From Mariniphaga sp. (lineage in GTDB: Bacteria > Bacteroidota > Bacteroidia > Bacteroidales > Prolixibacteraceae), in the NCBI GenBank assembly GCA_019429205.1, contig JAHYIT010000014.1, positions 1 to 63,387 on the forward strand: DNA of 63,387 bases, in the 5' to 3' direction. Under the pieces are notes generated by a model. It had not been told where the DNA came from. It worked only from the letters and a program-made list of their open reading frames with translations, and searched no databases. Below are positions 35,282 through 44,984 of this stretch, piece by piece; position 1 is the first letter of the stretch; the number at the start of each line of letters is the position of its first letter. The translations under genes were made by a program, and so were the position numbers.

Positions 35282-35309
35282 GCCACCGGGTATTGGCCCG
35301 GTGGCTTTT
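35282..35309 (+). terminator. GC-rich hairpin terminator on the + strand
   Basis: Perfect 9-bp stem (GCCACCGGG at 35282-35290, CCCGGTGGC at 35297-35305), loop TATTGG, followed by TTTT. No + strand gene is annotated upstream nearer than msrB at 33837, so it implies a short unannotated transcript. On the minus strand no T run follows the stem. Confidence 0.75.
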
Positions 35310-35373
35310 CATATTACGGGCACTTTTAATATCCCTGATTCATTTTATTTGCTCTAAAACAGAGCTTTAACTT

Positions 35374-35787
35374 CTATTTCGAATAAAATTCGTTAAGCGT
35401 AATCACATCGTCGGAACTGCAAACCGGGCACTTCGGATTTTTCTCTTTATAATCGTTAAAACTGGCCTGGCAGGAGTTGCATTTATACCAGTTTTCGTCA
35501 AAATAAATGTCTCCGCCTTTAAAAAGAATATCACGGCCTTCAACAAATGCAGTAGCCACTTTATTCCGGGCTTCTTCGTAAATGCGGGTAAGTGTTGGCC
35601 GGGAAACGTCCATGTGCACAGCCGCCTGTTCCTGGGTGAGATTTTGGTAATCAAGTAACCGGATGGCCTCGTATTCTTCAAGATGAAGAATGACTTCATT
35701 GGATTTACGGCCTCTAACACCATAAACCGACATACCTTTTATAACGGGGGGCATCTGAATTCTTCTGTTTCTTTTTCTTCTGGGCAT
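35374..35787 (-). CDS. DUF134-family HTH/zinc-ribbon regulator
   Basis: 137 residues. The N-terminus has the DUF134 signature (basic RRKRNRRIQ, then VYGVRG). A sigma-70-r4-like helix-turn-helix covers about 38-85 (LEEYEAIRLLDYQNLTQEQAA, VSRPTLTRIYEEAR). The C-terminus carries two CxxC pairs (CNSCQ and CPVC), a small zinc ribbon. DUF134 proteins are predicted DNA-binding regulators. The start lies only 1 bp from the aroC stop on the same strand, so it is likely read with aroC. Confidence 0.85.
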   Translation of the reverse strand: MPRRKRNRRIQMPPVIKGMSVYGVRGRKSNEVILHLEEYEAIRLLDYQNLTQEQAAVHMDVSRPTLTRIYEEARNKVATAFVEGRDILFKGGDIYFDENWYKCNSCQASFNDYKEKNPKCPVCSSDDVITLNEFYSK

Positions 35788-35788
35788 A

Positions 35789-36862
35789 TTAAATCGAATT
35801 AAGTTTACTCAATAAAAAATGATCGGCCAAAACCAAAGCGGCCATGGCTTCCACAATGGGCACGGCACGTGGCAATACGCACGGGTCGTGCCTTCCTTTA
35901 GGATTTATGGTAGTTTCGTTGCTGTTTTTATCAACTGTTTGTTGCTCTTTTAGCAAAGTTGCAATGGGTTTAAAAGCCACATTGAAGTAGATGTCTTCTC
36001 CGTTGGAGATACCTCCCTGAATACCACCGGAATGGTTGGTTTTTGTTCTTATCCCTTTTTCAGTTTGAATAAATACATCGTTGTGCTGCGAACCGGATAG
36101 ATTGGTTCCTTCAAAACCGGAACCGTATTCAAATCCTTTCACGGCGTTAATGCCGAGCATGGCAAAACCGAGATCGGCATGAAGTTTATTAAAAACCGGC
36201 TCGCCCAAACCGGCAGGAACGCCTTTTACCACGCAGGTAATTACGCCACCAACAGTATCGCGATCTTTGGCGGCAGCCTCAATACGGGCAATCATTTTTT
36301 CGGCGGTTTCGGCATCGGGGCAGCGAACCAGATTATCTTCTGATTTTGAAAGATCAAGTTCAGTATAATGTTTCTGCAGTTTGATTTCGCCTACCTGCGA
36401 AACAAAAGCCTGTATGGAAACTCCCGGTTTTGCAAGCAATTGTTTTGCAATGGCCCCGGCCACTACACGTGCAATGGTTTCACGTGCAGAAGATCGTCCA
36501 CCACCACGATGATCGCGGGTTCCGTATTTTTTTATGTAAGTATAATCGGCATGCGATGGGCGGAATACATCTTTTAAATCGTTGTAATCGCCCGAATGCT
36601 GATCCTTATTCCAGATGGCAAATGCAATGGGTGTTCCCTGGGTTTTTCCCTCAAAAATACCGGAAAGAAATTCAACCTGATCGGGTTCCTTACGCTGGGT
36701 AGTAATTTTTGACTGCCCTGGTTTCCGACGGGCCAAATCGTTCTGAATAAGTTCGATATCGAGTTCGAGCCCTGCAGGGCAACCGTCAATAATTCCACCG
36801 ATTCCCCGTCCGTGGGATTCGCCGAAAGAAGTCAGCCTAAATATTTTTCCAAATGTATTCAT
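35789..36862 (-). CDS. aroC: Chorismate synthase
   Basis: 357 residues from the ATG at 36862; the longer frame to 36898 begins with TTG inside the hairpin stem and is rejected. All family signatures are present: [10 protein letters not shown] near the start, [17 protein letters not shown] near the end, and the FMN/substrate-binding [13 protein letters not shown]. It converts EPSP to chorismate using reduced FMN in the shikimate pathway. It is not beside other aro genes. The ATG follows the terminator hairpin of slyD by only a few bases (see that entry), an unusual arrangement that could affect its expression. Confidence 0.95.
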   Translation of the reverse strand: MNTFGKIFRLTSFGESHGRGIGGIIDGCPAGLELDIELIQNDLARRKPGQSKITTQRKEPDQVEFLSGIFEGKTQGTPIAFAIWNKDQHSGDYNDLKDVFRPSHADYTYIKKYGTRDHRGGGRSSARETIARVVAGAIAKQLLAKPGVSIQAFVSQVGEIKLQKHYTELDLSKSEDNLVRCPDAETAEKMIARIEAAAKDRDTVGGVITCVVKGVPAGLGEPVFNKLHADLGFAMLGINAVKGFEYGSGFEGTNLSGSQHNDVFIQTEKGIRTKTNHSGGIQGGISNGEDIYFNVAFKPIATLLKEQQTVDKNSNETTINPKGRHDPCVLPRAVPIVEAMAALVLADHFLLSKLNSI

Positions 36863-36866
36863 AGTG

Positions 36867-36910
36867 AAAAAAACCCCGTTTTCTTTAATTTCCAACAAGA
36901 AAACGGGGTT
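36867..36910 (-). terminator. 14-bp hairpin plus T run between slyD and aroC start
   Basis: Perfect stem AACCCCGTTTTCTT-type: 36872-36885 pairs with 36897-36910, 11-nt loop, followed on the minus strand by TTTTT (36867-36871) and then the aroC ATG at 36862. It looks like an intrinsic terminator for slyD or an attenuator for aroC. Confidence 0.8.
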
Positions 36911-36946
36911 AAATTAATTATTTTGAACTAATAATCAAAATCAATT

Positions 36947-37528
36947 TTAGCAACCACATCCGCATCCGCCGTGATTATGGTTGTGATGGTCGTCTCCGCA
37001 TCCGTCGTCTCCACAACCACTGCTGTCACAACCACAGCCACCACCGGAAAGAATCCGGGCAAGTTCTTCGTCTGAGGCTTCACGTACTTCAAGTACTTTA
37101 CCTGCAAAATACAAGTCTTCACCAGCAAGCGGATGGTTAAAATCCATTTTAATGTTTTCGTGGTTTATCCCAAGCACGAGGCCATTCAGTCGCTGACCGT
37201 TGCTGCTCATCATGGGCACAGTATTTCCAACAGCAATAAGTTCATCATCAAACTTACCATCCACCATAAAAACATTTTTTGGCAGATCAACAATGGCATC
37301 CTTGTTTATATCGCCATAAGCATCGTTTTTAGATAACCTGATTTCAAAAGGCTCTCCCTGCTTTAATCCGGCTAAATGTGATTCGAACTTGGGCAGCATT
37401 GTGCCTGCACCAAAAAGAAACTGTAATGGCTTGTCGTCTGTTGTCTGTTCAATAACCTCTCCCTGCTCATCGTCAATTCGTAAATCGTAGGTTAAAGTAA
37501 CCATTGAATGTTTTGATATCTCCAGCAT
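36947..37528 (-). CDS. slyD: SlyD-type FKBP peptidyl-prolyl isomerase
   Basis: 193 residues, cytoplasmic. The FKBP fold is split by the insert-in-flap domain (about 70-125) as in SlyD. The N-terminal half includes the FGAGTMLPKFESHLAGLK signature. The last about 35 residues are a Cys/His/Gly/Asp tail (GCGC, DDHHNHNH and a final CGCGC) that binds nickel and other metals. SlyD assists protein folding and nickel delivery to hydrogenase or urease. A short shadow ORF in another frame was ignored. Downstream on the same strand is the terminator that precedes aroC. Confidence 0.92.
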   Translation of the reverse strand: MLEISKHSMVTLTYDLRIDDEQGEVIEQTTDDKPLQFLFGAGTMLPKFESHLAGLKQGEPFEIRLSKNDAYGDINKDAIVDLPKNVFMVDGKFDDELIAVGNTVPMMSSNGQRLNGLVLGINHENIKMDFNHPLAGEDLYFAGKVLEVREASDEELARILSGGGCGCDSSGCGDDGCGDDHHNHNHGGCGCGC

Positions 37529-37657
37529 AATTTCTTGTTTTTTTAAATAAACTGCAAATTAACTGTTTTTACCGGACAGAACAAAATACCTTTGAGTCTT
37601 TTTATGTAGTTTTAAACAAAAATTCAAACAAAAAGATTGGTACTTTTCAAAAATCAT

Positions 37658-39598
37658 TTACTTTTTTAAAACCTTGCGGGAAATTATTTCGCTACCAGCA
37701 GTTATCCTTAAAATATAAATACCTGATGGAAAGCTTCTTAAATCATAAAAAGTAAATTGTTCGTGCCGGTTTAAATTCTGTTGGATAACCTGAACACCGC
37801 GCGAATCAATAATAACTATTTTTTCTGCAGATTGCGGAATATTTGTAATGGTAAGAACATCAGCCACAGGATTAGGGTAAATATTCACTTCATCCCATTT
37901 TTCTGGAACCGGAATAAAAACCGGAACTGAAAAAATTACATTGAATGAATGCCACACCTTTTTTCCGTTTGAAGTACCGGAAATTATTATCACTGCTTGG
38001 CCGGTCATTCCGGGTGTTACATTCAATGCCAGCATGGTTATTTCCGGTTCATCCTGTTTTCCTCCTTTTACAACCGAACCTGTAAGCAGGTCAGAGTTGT
38101 CAATATATTCAAGTTTAATCTGAATTTCAGAATCGGGATTGTCCGGATCAGTAAAAACAGAATCCAAATCCACATAAAAAACTTCGTTTGATGTAAACTC
38201 ATTGGTAATGGTTGGTACCGGCTCTTTAATAACGGGAGGTAAATCCTGATGATTAATTTTGTCAACACAAAAATAGGCCGGCGTATTCATTCCCCACGCA
38301 CCAACATCGGAAGACGACAAACTGAACCTCAATGCTGAAATATGGCCAAGGGAGGCGAGATCAATCCATTCCCAGGAATCAAGAATATAATTTTCCTGAT
38401 TGTTTTCAAACCGGTAATCGGCCAGATAATAATCCAGTGTACCGGTTGTATCGCCATTTTCTGAAATACCGGCAATGGTAACTTTAAACCAGTCGGGTTC
38501 GTTTCCGGTTTCGCCGCCAAATTTTTTGGAAAAATCGTCGCCGTATTTCATCGACCAGTAAGAATAGGTTGAATTGGCAATGTATAAACCTGAAACGGTG
38601 GCAGGTTCAAATTCAATTTCTGAATAGCCGGAAACATAAGAAACCGCATAAGCTGCGCTTTCCAATACCCCTTTGCCGGGAATGGCGCTGTACTGGTTTC
38701 CCCAACCGGGCGTTTGATTATCGGTTACTGAGGAGGCTGCAAAACCGCTCCAGGCCCCCCAGTCGGCATTGTAACTGTTTTTAAAATTAAATCCCCCGCT
38801 GGTAAAAAATCCCTTTCCATCGGACCCGTTGTAAAAACTTTCTTCATCCAGATTCAAATCTTCCATTCCGCCTTCAGCCAAAAGCGATGGAGATTCCGGG
38901 TCAGTTCCGTTAAAATCGTCCAAACAAAAATAGGCCGGTGTATTCATGCCCCAGGCACCGATGTCGGTAGATTCCAGATTGAAATTTAATGCAGTAACAA
39001 CACCAAGCGTTTTCAAATCAAACCATTCCCATGTATTCACAATGTAATCCTCTTCTGAATTTTCAAACCTGAAATCGGCCAGAAAAAATTCAACTTGTGC
39101 CGTTTCATTCCCCCGGATATCAATCCCGGAAACAATCAGTTTAAAATAATCAGGATCAGTTCCGTCAATTCCACCGAACTTTTTTGAAAAGTCATCGCCA
39201 TCCCGCATAGACAGGTAGGTATAAGTTGAATTGGTCACAAAAACGCCGGAAATTTCAGCCGGATTTTCCAATTCCATATACAACCCTCCCGAAACGAAAA
39301 CCACAGCATAATTCTCCGAGTTATTCACTCCGCCGGCAGTTATGGCGCTGTATTGATTTTGCCATCCGGCGGTTACCGAATCCTTCATGTTTGAAACAGA
39401 AAAACCGCTCCAGCTTCCCCAATCGGCATTGTAATCGTTTGGGAACCGGAAACCGCCGCTGTAAAATCCTCCGGCGCCATCGGAACCGTTGTAAAACGAA
39501 GTGGTTTGTAACTCAACATTTTCAAATGTTGCAACGTTTTGGGCATTTGCAGAAAACAGGGCTGCCCACAGGCCCGCCATCAGGTAAAAATTCTTCAT
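37658..39598 (-). CDS. btuH: BtuH-like double-DUF4465 protein with T9SS sorting domain
   Basis: 646 residues. Signal peptide to about residue 19. Two homologous DUF4465 jelly-roll-like domains lie at about 22-225 and 240-455; they repeat the same landmarks (ADWGSWSGF / ADWGAWSGF, DDFSKKFGG in both, DIGAWGMNTPAYFCLDD / DVGAWGMNTPAYFCVDK). A short Ig-like segment follows, then a C-terminal T9SS type A sorting domain (IYPNPVADVL, about 575-646). DUF4465 proteins of the BtuH type bind cobalamin on the surface of Bacteroides, where they are lipoproteins; here export is by T9SS. It is last in the cobalamin-riboswitch operon, 33 bp after the BtuG-like gene. Role assigned from family and context. Confidence 0.72.
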   Translation of the reverse strand: MKNFYLMAGLWAALFSANAQNVATFENVELQTTSFYNGSDGAGGFYSGGFRFPNDYNADWGSWSGFSVSNMKDSVTAGWQNQYSAITAGGVNNSENYAVVFVSGGLYMELENPAEISGVFVTNSTYTYLSMRDGDDFSKKFGGIDGTDPDYFKLIVSGIDIRGNETAQVEFFLADFRFENSEEDYIVNTWEWFDLKTLGVVTALNFNLESTDIGAWGMNTPAYFCLDDFNGTDPESPSLLAEGGMEDLNLDEESFYNGSDGKGFFTSGGFNFKNSYNADWGAWSGFAASSVTDNQTPGWGNQYSAIPGKGVLESAAYAVSYVSGYSEIEFEPATVSGLYIANSTYSYWSMKYGDDFSKKFGGETGNEPDWFKVTIAGISENGDTTGTLDYYLADYRFENNQENYILDSWEWIDLASLGHISALRFSLSSSDVGAWGMNTPAYFCVDKINHQDLPPVIKEPVPTITNEFTSNEVFYVDLDSVFTDPDNPDSEIQIKLEYIDNSDLLTGSVVKGGKQDEPEITMLALNVTPGMTGQAVIIISGTSNGKKVWHSFNVIFSVPVFIPVPEKWDEVNIYPNPVADVLTITNIPQSAEKIVIIDSRGVQVIQQNLNRHEQFTFYDLRSFPSGIYILRITAGSEIISRKVLKK

Positions 39599-39631
39599 TG
39601 TAAAATTTTTTGTGGTGAAACAATTATTTTT

Positions 39632-40672
39632 TTACTGAAATAAAAAATCCGAGGGATTTATTCCAACTTTAAACGAATCTTTCAGCACGCCGCTTTGCGA
39701 ATAACGATAAACCACTGCATCCTGAGTGTAGTCAATGGCATCGGCTATATAAATCTCGTTGTTTTCCTGATTCACAGCCAGGTGGTAAAACAGTTTTTCA
39801 TCTTCCGGAATAAACGCCGAATCGGGAAGGTGACGGCTGTTTACGGCCATTTTGAAAATGCCTTTGTTCAGGTAATAAAGCGAATCGCCGGCTGCGCTCA
39901 TTTCCAAACCCGACGAAAACATGCCTTCGCTGAACCGGTAAATCTGCTCCATGGTGCGTGTTTCCGGATCGATGCGAACCAGTGCTGAAGGATTTTCTTC
40001 AACTTCAACATTTGCGTAACTACCGCCGCAAAGCGCCCATATTTTCCCGTTCTTATCCACCCGCAAATCTTTAGGCTGCGCCGGAACTTCTATTTTGTCA
40101 ATCAGTTGGTCGGTTTCAGTGTCAATCACCAGAATGTCTTCCCCGTTCACCCAATGGGAAACAAAAACATATTTACCAACCTGCACCATCTGTTCCGAAG
40201 TGTGCCCCTCCAAATCAATTGTTCCTGTAATTTCCAGCGTTTTTGGGTTGAAAATGGTGATGTGGCTGGCGTACAAATCGGAGATGTAAGCCTTGTTTTC
40301 CGAAACGAAATGAATGTAACGCGGCGAGGTAAGTCCTGTTATAATTCCTTCAAATTCAATCGTTCGGGAATTGGTTACCACAATTTTTCCTGAATTGTTG
40401 ACCACGATAAACAACGAATTTCCATTCCTTGCCAGGGATTGAACCACATCGCCAAGCGGAGCATTGTTTCGCGTCTGAAACAAATGGTTGGTCACCTCTT
40501 TTTTATGGGGATGATAGAAGGAAAGCGAACCGTTTCCGTACATAAAATTTCCTTCGCAGGCAATAAAAATACCGTTTTCAGTATCGAGATCGAAAAAAAC
40601 GGTTTCCACCGGTTCGTCGGTACAAGACCACGCCAGCGCCAGAAGAAATACTATTTTCAAAAAATGCTTCAT
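39632..40672 (-). CDS. btuG: BtuG-like cobalamin-binding beta-propeller lipoprotein
   Basis: 346 residues with a lipoprotein signal (LAWSCTDE). The rest is a seven-bladed-propeller type (DUF5074/YncE-like) with repeated strands such as VVVTNSRTIEFEG, KAYISDLYASHITIF and LVIDTETDQLIDK. In Bacteroides BtuG sits over BtuB on the cell surface and binds B12 with very high affinity. The ATG overlaps the BtuB-like stop by 4 bp, so the two are translationally coupled, as expected for a receptor plus capture lipoprotein. No Cys other than the lipobox is conserved in an obvious motif. Confidence 0.78.
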   Translation of the reverse strand: MKHFLKIVFLLALAWSCTDEPVETVFFDLDTENGIFIACEGNFMYGNGSLSFYHPHKKEVTNHLFQTRNNAPLGDVVQSLARNGNSLFIVVNNSGKIVVTNSRTIEFEGIITGLTSPRYIHFVSENKAYISDLYASHITIFNPKTLEITGTIDLEGHTSEQMVQVGKYVFVSHWVNGEDILVIDTETDQLIDKIEVPAQPKDLRVDKNGKIWALCGGSYANVEVEENPSALVRIDPETRTMEQIYRFSEGMFSSGLEMSAAGDSLYYLNKGIFKMAVNSRHLPDSAFIPEDEKLFYHLAVNQENNEIYIADAIDYTQDAVVYRYSQSGVLKDSFKVGINPSDFLFQ

Positions 40673-42633
40673 GGTTTTCTGTATTTAAATGCTACCGACA
40701 ACGTATAAAAACGCCCTGGCATGGGCCGCCACAAAATGCTTTGGTAATTCTGGCCGAACAGATTGTCAACCGTAAATTTCATATTGAACGAAACGTCATT
40801 CAAATCCACCCTTTTGTCCATTGCAATTTTGCTCAGAAAATAAGGATTGAGCACCTGCTCGAAAGGCGACTCATGGTTGCTCGATTTGGTGAACCGCTTC
40901 CCTACCCCGCTGAAATCGTACTTCAATGTAAATTTTTCCCAGGTAGTGCTGAAATAAAATGCCCCTTTGTGTTTCGGAATGTAAACCAGTTGTTTTCCCC
41001 GCGATTCGTCAACCGAACGGGCAGCATTCAGATTTGATGTGGCGGTGAATGCATAATTTCCTCCTGAATGAAACCGGAATTTTTTCCAGTCGAGCGCAGC
41101 GTTTAACTGGTATTCGACCCCCCGAGATAAAACATCCTTTACATTATTGGCTTCCCAGAAATAAGCGCCGCTGGCCGCGGGTTGCCACACAATCCAGTTT
41201 TCTATTTTCGACAAAAACCCGGTCAACTCATTCCTGAAAACCATTTGTCCGAATACAAAATCGCCAGCCAGGGAAAGGTCGCCGGTATAACCGTCTTCGG
41301 GTTGCAGATCCGGGTTTCCGCCCGGAAGCCAGTACAAATCATTTAGCGAAGGTTTGTGGTAATTCCGGGCCAGGTTTGAACGTAAAATCACCGGAAGGTT
41401 TCGTAAAACCTGCCATTCCAGGCCGGCAGAAGGAATCAGCGGAACAACCTGTTTGTCGTAATTTTCCGATCGCATTAAAATAAAGGCTGCAAATTGATCT
41501 GAAGGTTTGAAGTGTAAATTCAACAACAAGCTGGTTTCCCAACGGTCTTTTTTGTAACCACTTTCTGTTTGCTTATTCATGGATTCCACCAGGTGATAAT
41601 TGGCATCGAAACTTACGGTAGCCCAAGTTTTCTCATCAAATTTTTTAAAAATGCGCAGGTGATTCAAAAAACTGGTTTCGGCGCTGCGGGAGTCTTCATT
41701 TACAAACTGAAAGGCCGGAGTTGCACGGAAATAATTAAGCCGGGTAGTATTTAAGCCGGTAAAAAACTGGTAGTTCAATCCATCGGAATACTTTTTCCAG
41801 TCGTATTGTGCCCTGAACTGCTCATCTTTTTGAAACTCTTCACGCTCGCTTCCCTGGTACGACATGAGTTGCGGCAGGTTCCGGTCGCTTTTTTGGAACC
41901 AGAACCGCAGACTGGAAACCTGATCGTTTAGATGCCGCAGGTAAAATTCCTGCAGGATGCCGGCTTTTCGGTAATCCGCATTTTTAAGCGTGTCCGACCT
42001 TTTGGGAATCACACCCGAATTGTAAAACGGAAAATCATTTTCGGAACCATCGTAAAACATTCGGGTTGACGATTGGAACTGCCTGCCGCCAAGCTGTACT
42101 TTGAAAAATCCTTTTCGCGAATGAAAAGAGCCTGTTTCCGCCAAACCCTCCAGTTTGAAGGAGGAATTCCAGTCGGGCGTGTTTTCCAGATGAATACTGC
42201 CGCCAAGGGCGCCACTGCCTTTGGTCATTGAACTTCCACCATGCAGCAGGTAAACTTCGTCGGTAAAAAACACCGGCAGCAGCGACAAATCGGCCATTCC
42301 GCGCATGGGCGAATTCAGGTTCATGCCGTTCCAAAGCACCTGCGTATGCGAGGCTGCCGTTCCCCGAAAACTGGCCGTTGCCGACGAACCCCGGCCATAC
42401 GATTTGATAAACACCGGCGAATAATCTGAAAGCAACTCTGAAAGATCGGTGGTGAGAAAAGAAACCAGTTGCAGCGAATCGGGCCGGGTGATTTTCAGTC
42501 CTGCTTCTTCCACTTTTCGTTTGGCAAGCACCTGAATTTCTTTAATCCGAATGGTATCTGAAATACTTTGCCCTCCCGCAAAACCAGTCATCAGTCCAAA
42601 AAACAAAACCGATAAAATTTTTAATCGCCTCAT
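40669..42633 (-). CDS. btuB: TonB-dependent receptor, BtuB-type
   Basis: 654 residues with a signal peptide (to about residue 21), a short TonB-box-like region, a plug domain with STTDLSELLSDYSP-like and GSGALGGSIHLENTP motifs, and a 22-stranded beta-barrel ending in LSVAFKYRKP (Phe near the end). No CarboxypepD-regulatory N-terminal domain, unlike most Bacteroidota receptors, which matches BtuB. It should import cobalamin across the outer membrane with TonB energy. It overlaps both neighbours by 4 bp (ATGA). It is the second gene of the riboswitch operon. Confidence 0.82.
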   Translation of the reverse strand: MRRLKILSVLFFGLMTGFAGGQSISDTIRIKEIQVLAKRKVEEAGLKITRPDSLQLVSFLTTDLSELLSDYSPVFIKSYGRGSSATASFRGTAASHTQVLWNGMNLNSPMRGMADLSLLPVFFTDEVYLLHGGSSMTKGSGALGGSIHLENTPDWNSSFKLEGLAETGSFHSRKGFFKVQLGGRQFQSSTRMFYDGSENDFPFYNSGVIPKRSDTLKNADYRKAGILQEFYLRHLNDQVSSLRFWFQKSDRNLPQLMSYQGSEREEFQKDEQFRAQYDWKKYSDGLNYQFFTGLNTTRLNYFRATPAFQFVNEDSRSAETSFLNHLRIFKKFDEKTWATVSFDANYHLVESMNKQTESGYKKDRWETSLLLNLHFKPSDQFAAFILMRSENYDKQVVPLIPSAGLEWQVLRNLPVILRSNLARNYHKPSLNDLYWLPGGNPDLQPEDGYTGDLSLAGDFVFGQMVFRNELTGFLSKIENWIVWQPAASGAYFWEANNVKDVLSRGVEYQLNAALDWKKFRFHSGGNYAFTATSNLNAARSVDESRGKQLVYIPKHKGAFYFSTTWEKFTLKYDFSGVGKRFTKSSNHESPFEQVLNPYFLSKIAMDKRVDLNDVSFNMKFTVDNLFGQNYQSILWRPMPGRFYTLSVAFKYRKP

Positions 42634-44984
42634 TTTTTGATGATTTTGTGGGTTTCTGTCTTTTCACCATGAACCAACTTCAGGTAATAAAATCCCGAAG
42701 GCAACCAGGAAAGGTTAAGCCGCTGCAGGTTTGGGTTAATCTTCTTTTCAAAAAGAATTTGTCCTTCAGTTGTAATCAGTTTTAATTCAGAATATAAATT
42801 TCCTCCACTCTGAAATCCTTCGATTGACAATTCACTTTCAACCGGATTGGGATAAACCCGGAATGCTTTTTCGACTATGGGCGATATTCCGGTTGTTAAT
42901 TTTTTGGAAATTAAAACCGCATCAACACCGGAGGAAACAACTATTGGAGGTTCAGGTTCGAGCACAAAAACTGCTTTTCCGGTATTGTCCGTGTAATACA
43001 CATTTCCAGCAAAAATTTCAGCGTTGGACACCGGAACAAAACCAGTTTCCAACACTTCACCTTCTGAAAATGTACATTCCGATAGGCTTAGTTGCACTTC
43101 AATTTCATCACCTGCCACCGCTGAATCTAAACTGGCCAGCAACCGGGAATAGTTCCATGGCTCTGTAATATTGGAAACATGGTACAAAGCCACCGTGTCT
43201 CCATTGGAAATCTCTTTTTTATCAAAATCATTCAAAAAGTGCTCATTGTTCAGCCGCGCAATCCATACACGCGCAAAGGCTTCCGGTACGGTTTTTCCGC
43301 CCCAGCCATAATAAAACCACCCGTCATTTTCCGCCGAGTATAAATACAATCTTCCACCGGCTGCGTCATCATCCCTGAAAACGAAAGGAACATTTGCCTT
43401 TTGCAATCCTGCCGTCAGTGCGTGAAAGAGGGTTGGTTTTTCCAAACCGGAGTAATCGTTTTTTCGATCCTCCACAAAAGCATTTAAATCGCCCATTCCA
43501 ATTTCAATCCATTGAAAAGGCAACAAATTTTCATCTTCGGTTTTCAAGGTAAAATAAATGCGAAATTTATCGTCAGGAGAATGCACTTTTACTGTCTGGC
43601 TTGTTTCAGTAGGAAAGCCCTCAACTGTAAAGTTTAAAATAACTTCTCCAGGCTGCAAAGCCACAAAATAAAATTTTCCGTCTTCCTGTATTAATGTTCC
43701 AACAGATGGATTGGATGAATTAAATTGCACGGGAATTTCCAGTCTTTCCTGTAAGTTATCAAAAACCTGAGCAGCTAATTCCAGTGTATCGCCAGGATAA
43801 ACAGAGGAGAAATTTGTCAAAATCTGAATAAAATCAGGCCTCACAACTTTTAAAATAATTGTTTCTGTTTCGTTGTTTGCAGAAACAGCTATTTCTGCTT
43901 CCCCCAAACTTATCGGTTCCACCAGGCCTGTAGAATTTACTTCCAAAATCTGTTCAATTTGAGAAGAAAAAGAAATGACAACATCGGCTTTTCTGCCCTT
44001 TTCAAAATAAGCGGCTTCAATTTGCAACGAGTCTCCAACCAAAACTTTTGAAGGATGTGGATAAACAACCAATAGGTTTTCTTTTCCGGAAATGGCCGGA
44101 TTAGGTTTTACTGGTTCCACCCAGGTCACATCGGTCGAAATTTCGCCCAGCCAGCCGGCGGTTGCCAGACTGCCCGAAACGATTTTTACAAAATGAACGG
44201 AATCCAGGATCATGTAATTTCCCAAACTGTCAACCGCCCAGGAAATGTCAATTGGATCGCCTCCTGCGCCTTCTATTTCCTTCGTATAAGGATTATCGGG
44301 AACAAACAACTCAACTCCCTGCTTCCGGGGATGGCTGTCAGCATAACCAAAAAGTGGCGGTTCAACTTTTATTTCCTGAACGTTTGAAAAATCAATTTCC
44401 GATTTGAGCAGCGTTCCCCGAAAAATTACCGAATCGCGGGGGTATTGCGGAAAATATTGTTGTGTTGGATAATATTCCTGAAGGTTAAAACTGTTTGCTG
44501 TTATCCGGCCTGTTTCTCCTGAATTGTCTCTCCAGAAAACATCCCTGCTATCTGTTTTGAAATAAGTGACTTCGTAATTCTGAATTGTTTTTGGATGAAA
44601 ATGATGACTGCCGGCAATCTCGTACCAGGTATCGTCGGGCAGGCCGTTTTGGTTTTCATCCTGCATTACCCAAATTACACCGGGTTCCGACGAACCGGAA
44701 AAGGCATTCCCGAAAACGGTAAAATCAATCCCGTAAGGATTATCCGGATGATTGATGCAGGCTTCTTCAAATCCCAAAACAATGTAGCCGCCAAAACTGC
44801 CCAGCGAAACCAGGCTGCTGAAATTATCCGTCATTTTTTGTGCGGACTGCGGAGTTCCAATATTTTCGATATTGATGTGCTGGCCCGGCGCCGGTTTATA
44901 CTCAATTAACCGGACAACAGTTTGCTGTGAATTTCCCCACAGCATGGCAAAAATAAATACAGTTAAAATCGTAATTTTTTTCAT
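42630..44984 (-). CDS. T9SS surface protein with DUF4430-like domain in B12 operon
   Basis: 784 residues with a signal peptide (about 1-19). A beta-rich N-terminal domain covers about 25-280 with ELFVPDNPYT and GGYIVLGFEEAC; two Ig/Big-like domains follow at about 305-470. Residues about 518-606 resemble DUF4430, the fold of the beta-domain of transcobalamin and intrinsic factor: TLFHALTAGLQKA, WFYYGWGGK and NGDTVALYHV occur in that order. A T9SS type A domain ends the protein (VYPNPVESEL). It is first in the cobalamin-riboswitch operon and overlaps the BtuB gene by 4 bp. I infer surface capture of cobalamin, unproven. Confidence 0.62.
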   Translation of the reverse strand: MKKITILTVFIFAMLWGNSQQTVVRLIEYKPAPGQHINIENIGTPQSAQKMTDNFSSLVSLGSFGGYIVLGFEEACINHPDNPYGIDFTVFGNAFSGSSEPGVIWVMQDENQNGLPDDTWYEIAGSHHFHPKTIQNYEVTYFKTDSRDVFWRDNSGETGRITANSFNLQEYYPTQQYFPQYPRDSVIFRGTLLKSEIDFSNVQEIKVEPPLFGYADSHPRKQGVELFVPDNPYTKEIEGAGGDPIDISWAVDSLGNYMILDSVHFVKIVSGSLATAGWLGEISTDVTWVEPVKPNPAISGKENLLVVYPHPSKVLVGDSLQIEAAYFEKGRKADVVISFSSQIEQILEVNSTGLVEPISLGEAEIAVSANNETETIILKVVRPDFIQILTNFSSVYPGDTLELAAQVFDNLQERLEIPVQFNSSNPSVGTLIQEDGKFYFVALQPGEVILNFTVEGFPTETSQTVKVHSPDDKFRIYFTLKTEDENLLPFQWIEIGMGDLNAFVEDRKNDYSGLEKPTLFHALTAGLQKANVPFVFRDDDAAGGRLYLYSAENDGWFYYGWGGKTVPEAFARVWIARLNNEHFLNDFDKKEISNGDTVALYHVSNITEPWNYSRLLASLDSAVAGDEIEVQLSLSECTFSEGEVLETGFVPVSNAEIFAGNVYYTDNTGKAVFVLEPEPPIVVSSGVDAVLISKKLTTGISPIVEKAFRVYPNPVESELSIEGFQSGGNLYSELKLITTEGQILFEKKINPNLQRLNLSWLPSGFYYLKLVHGEKTETHKIIKK

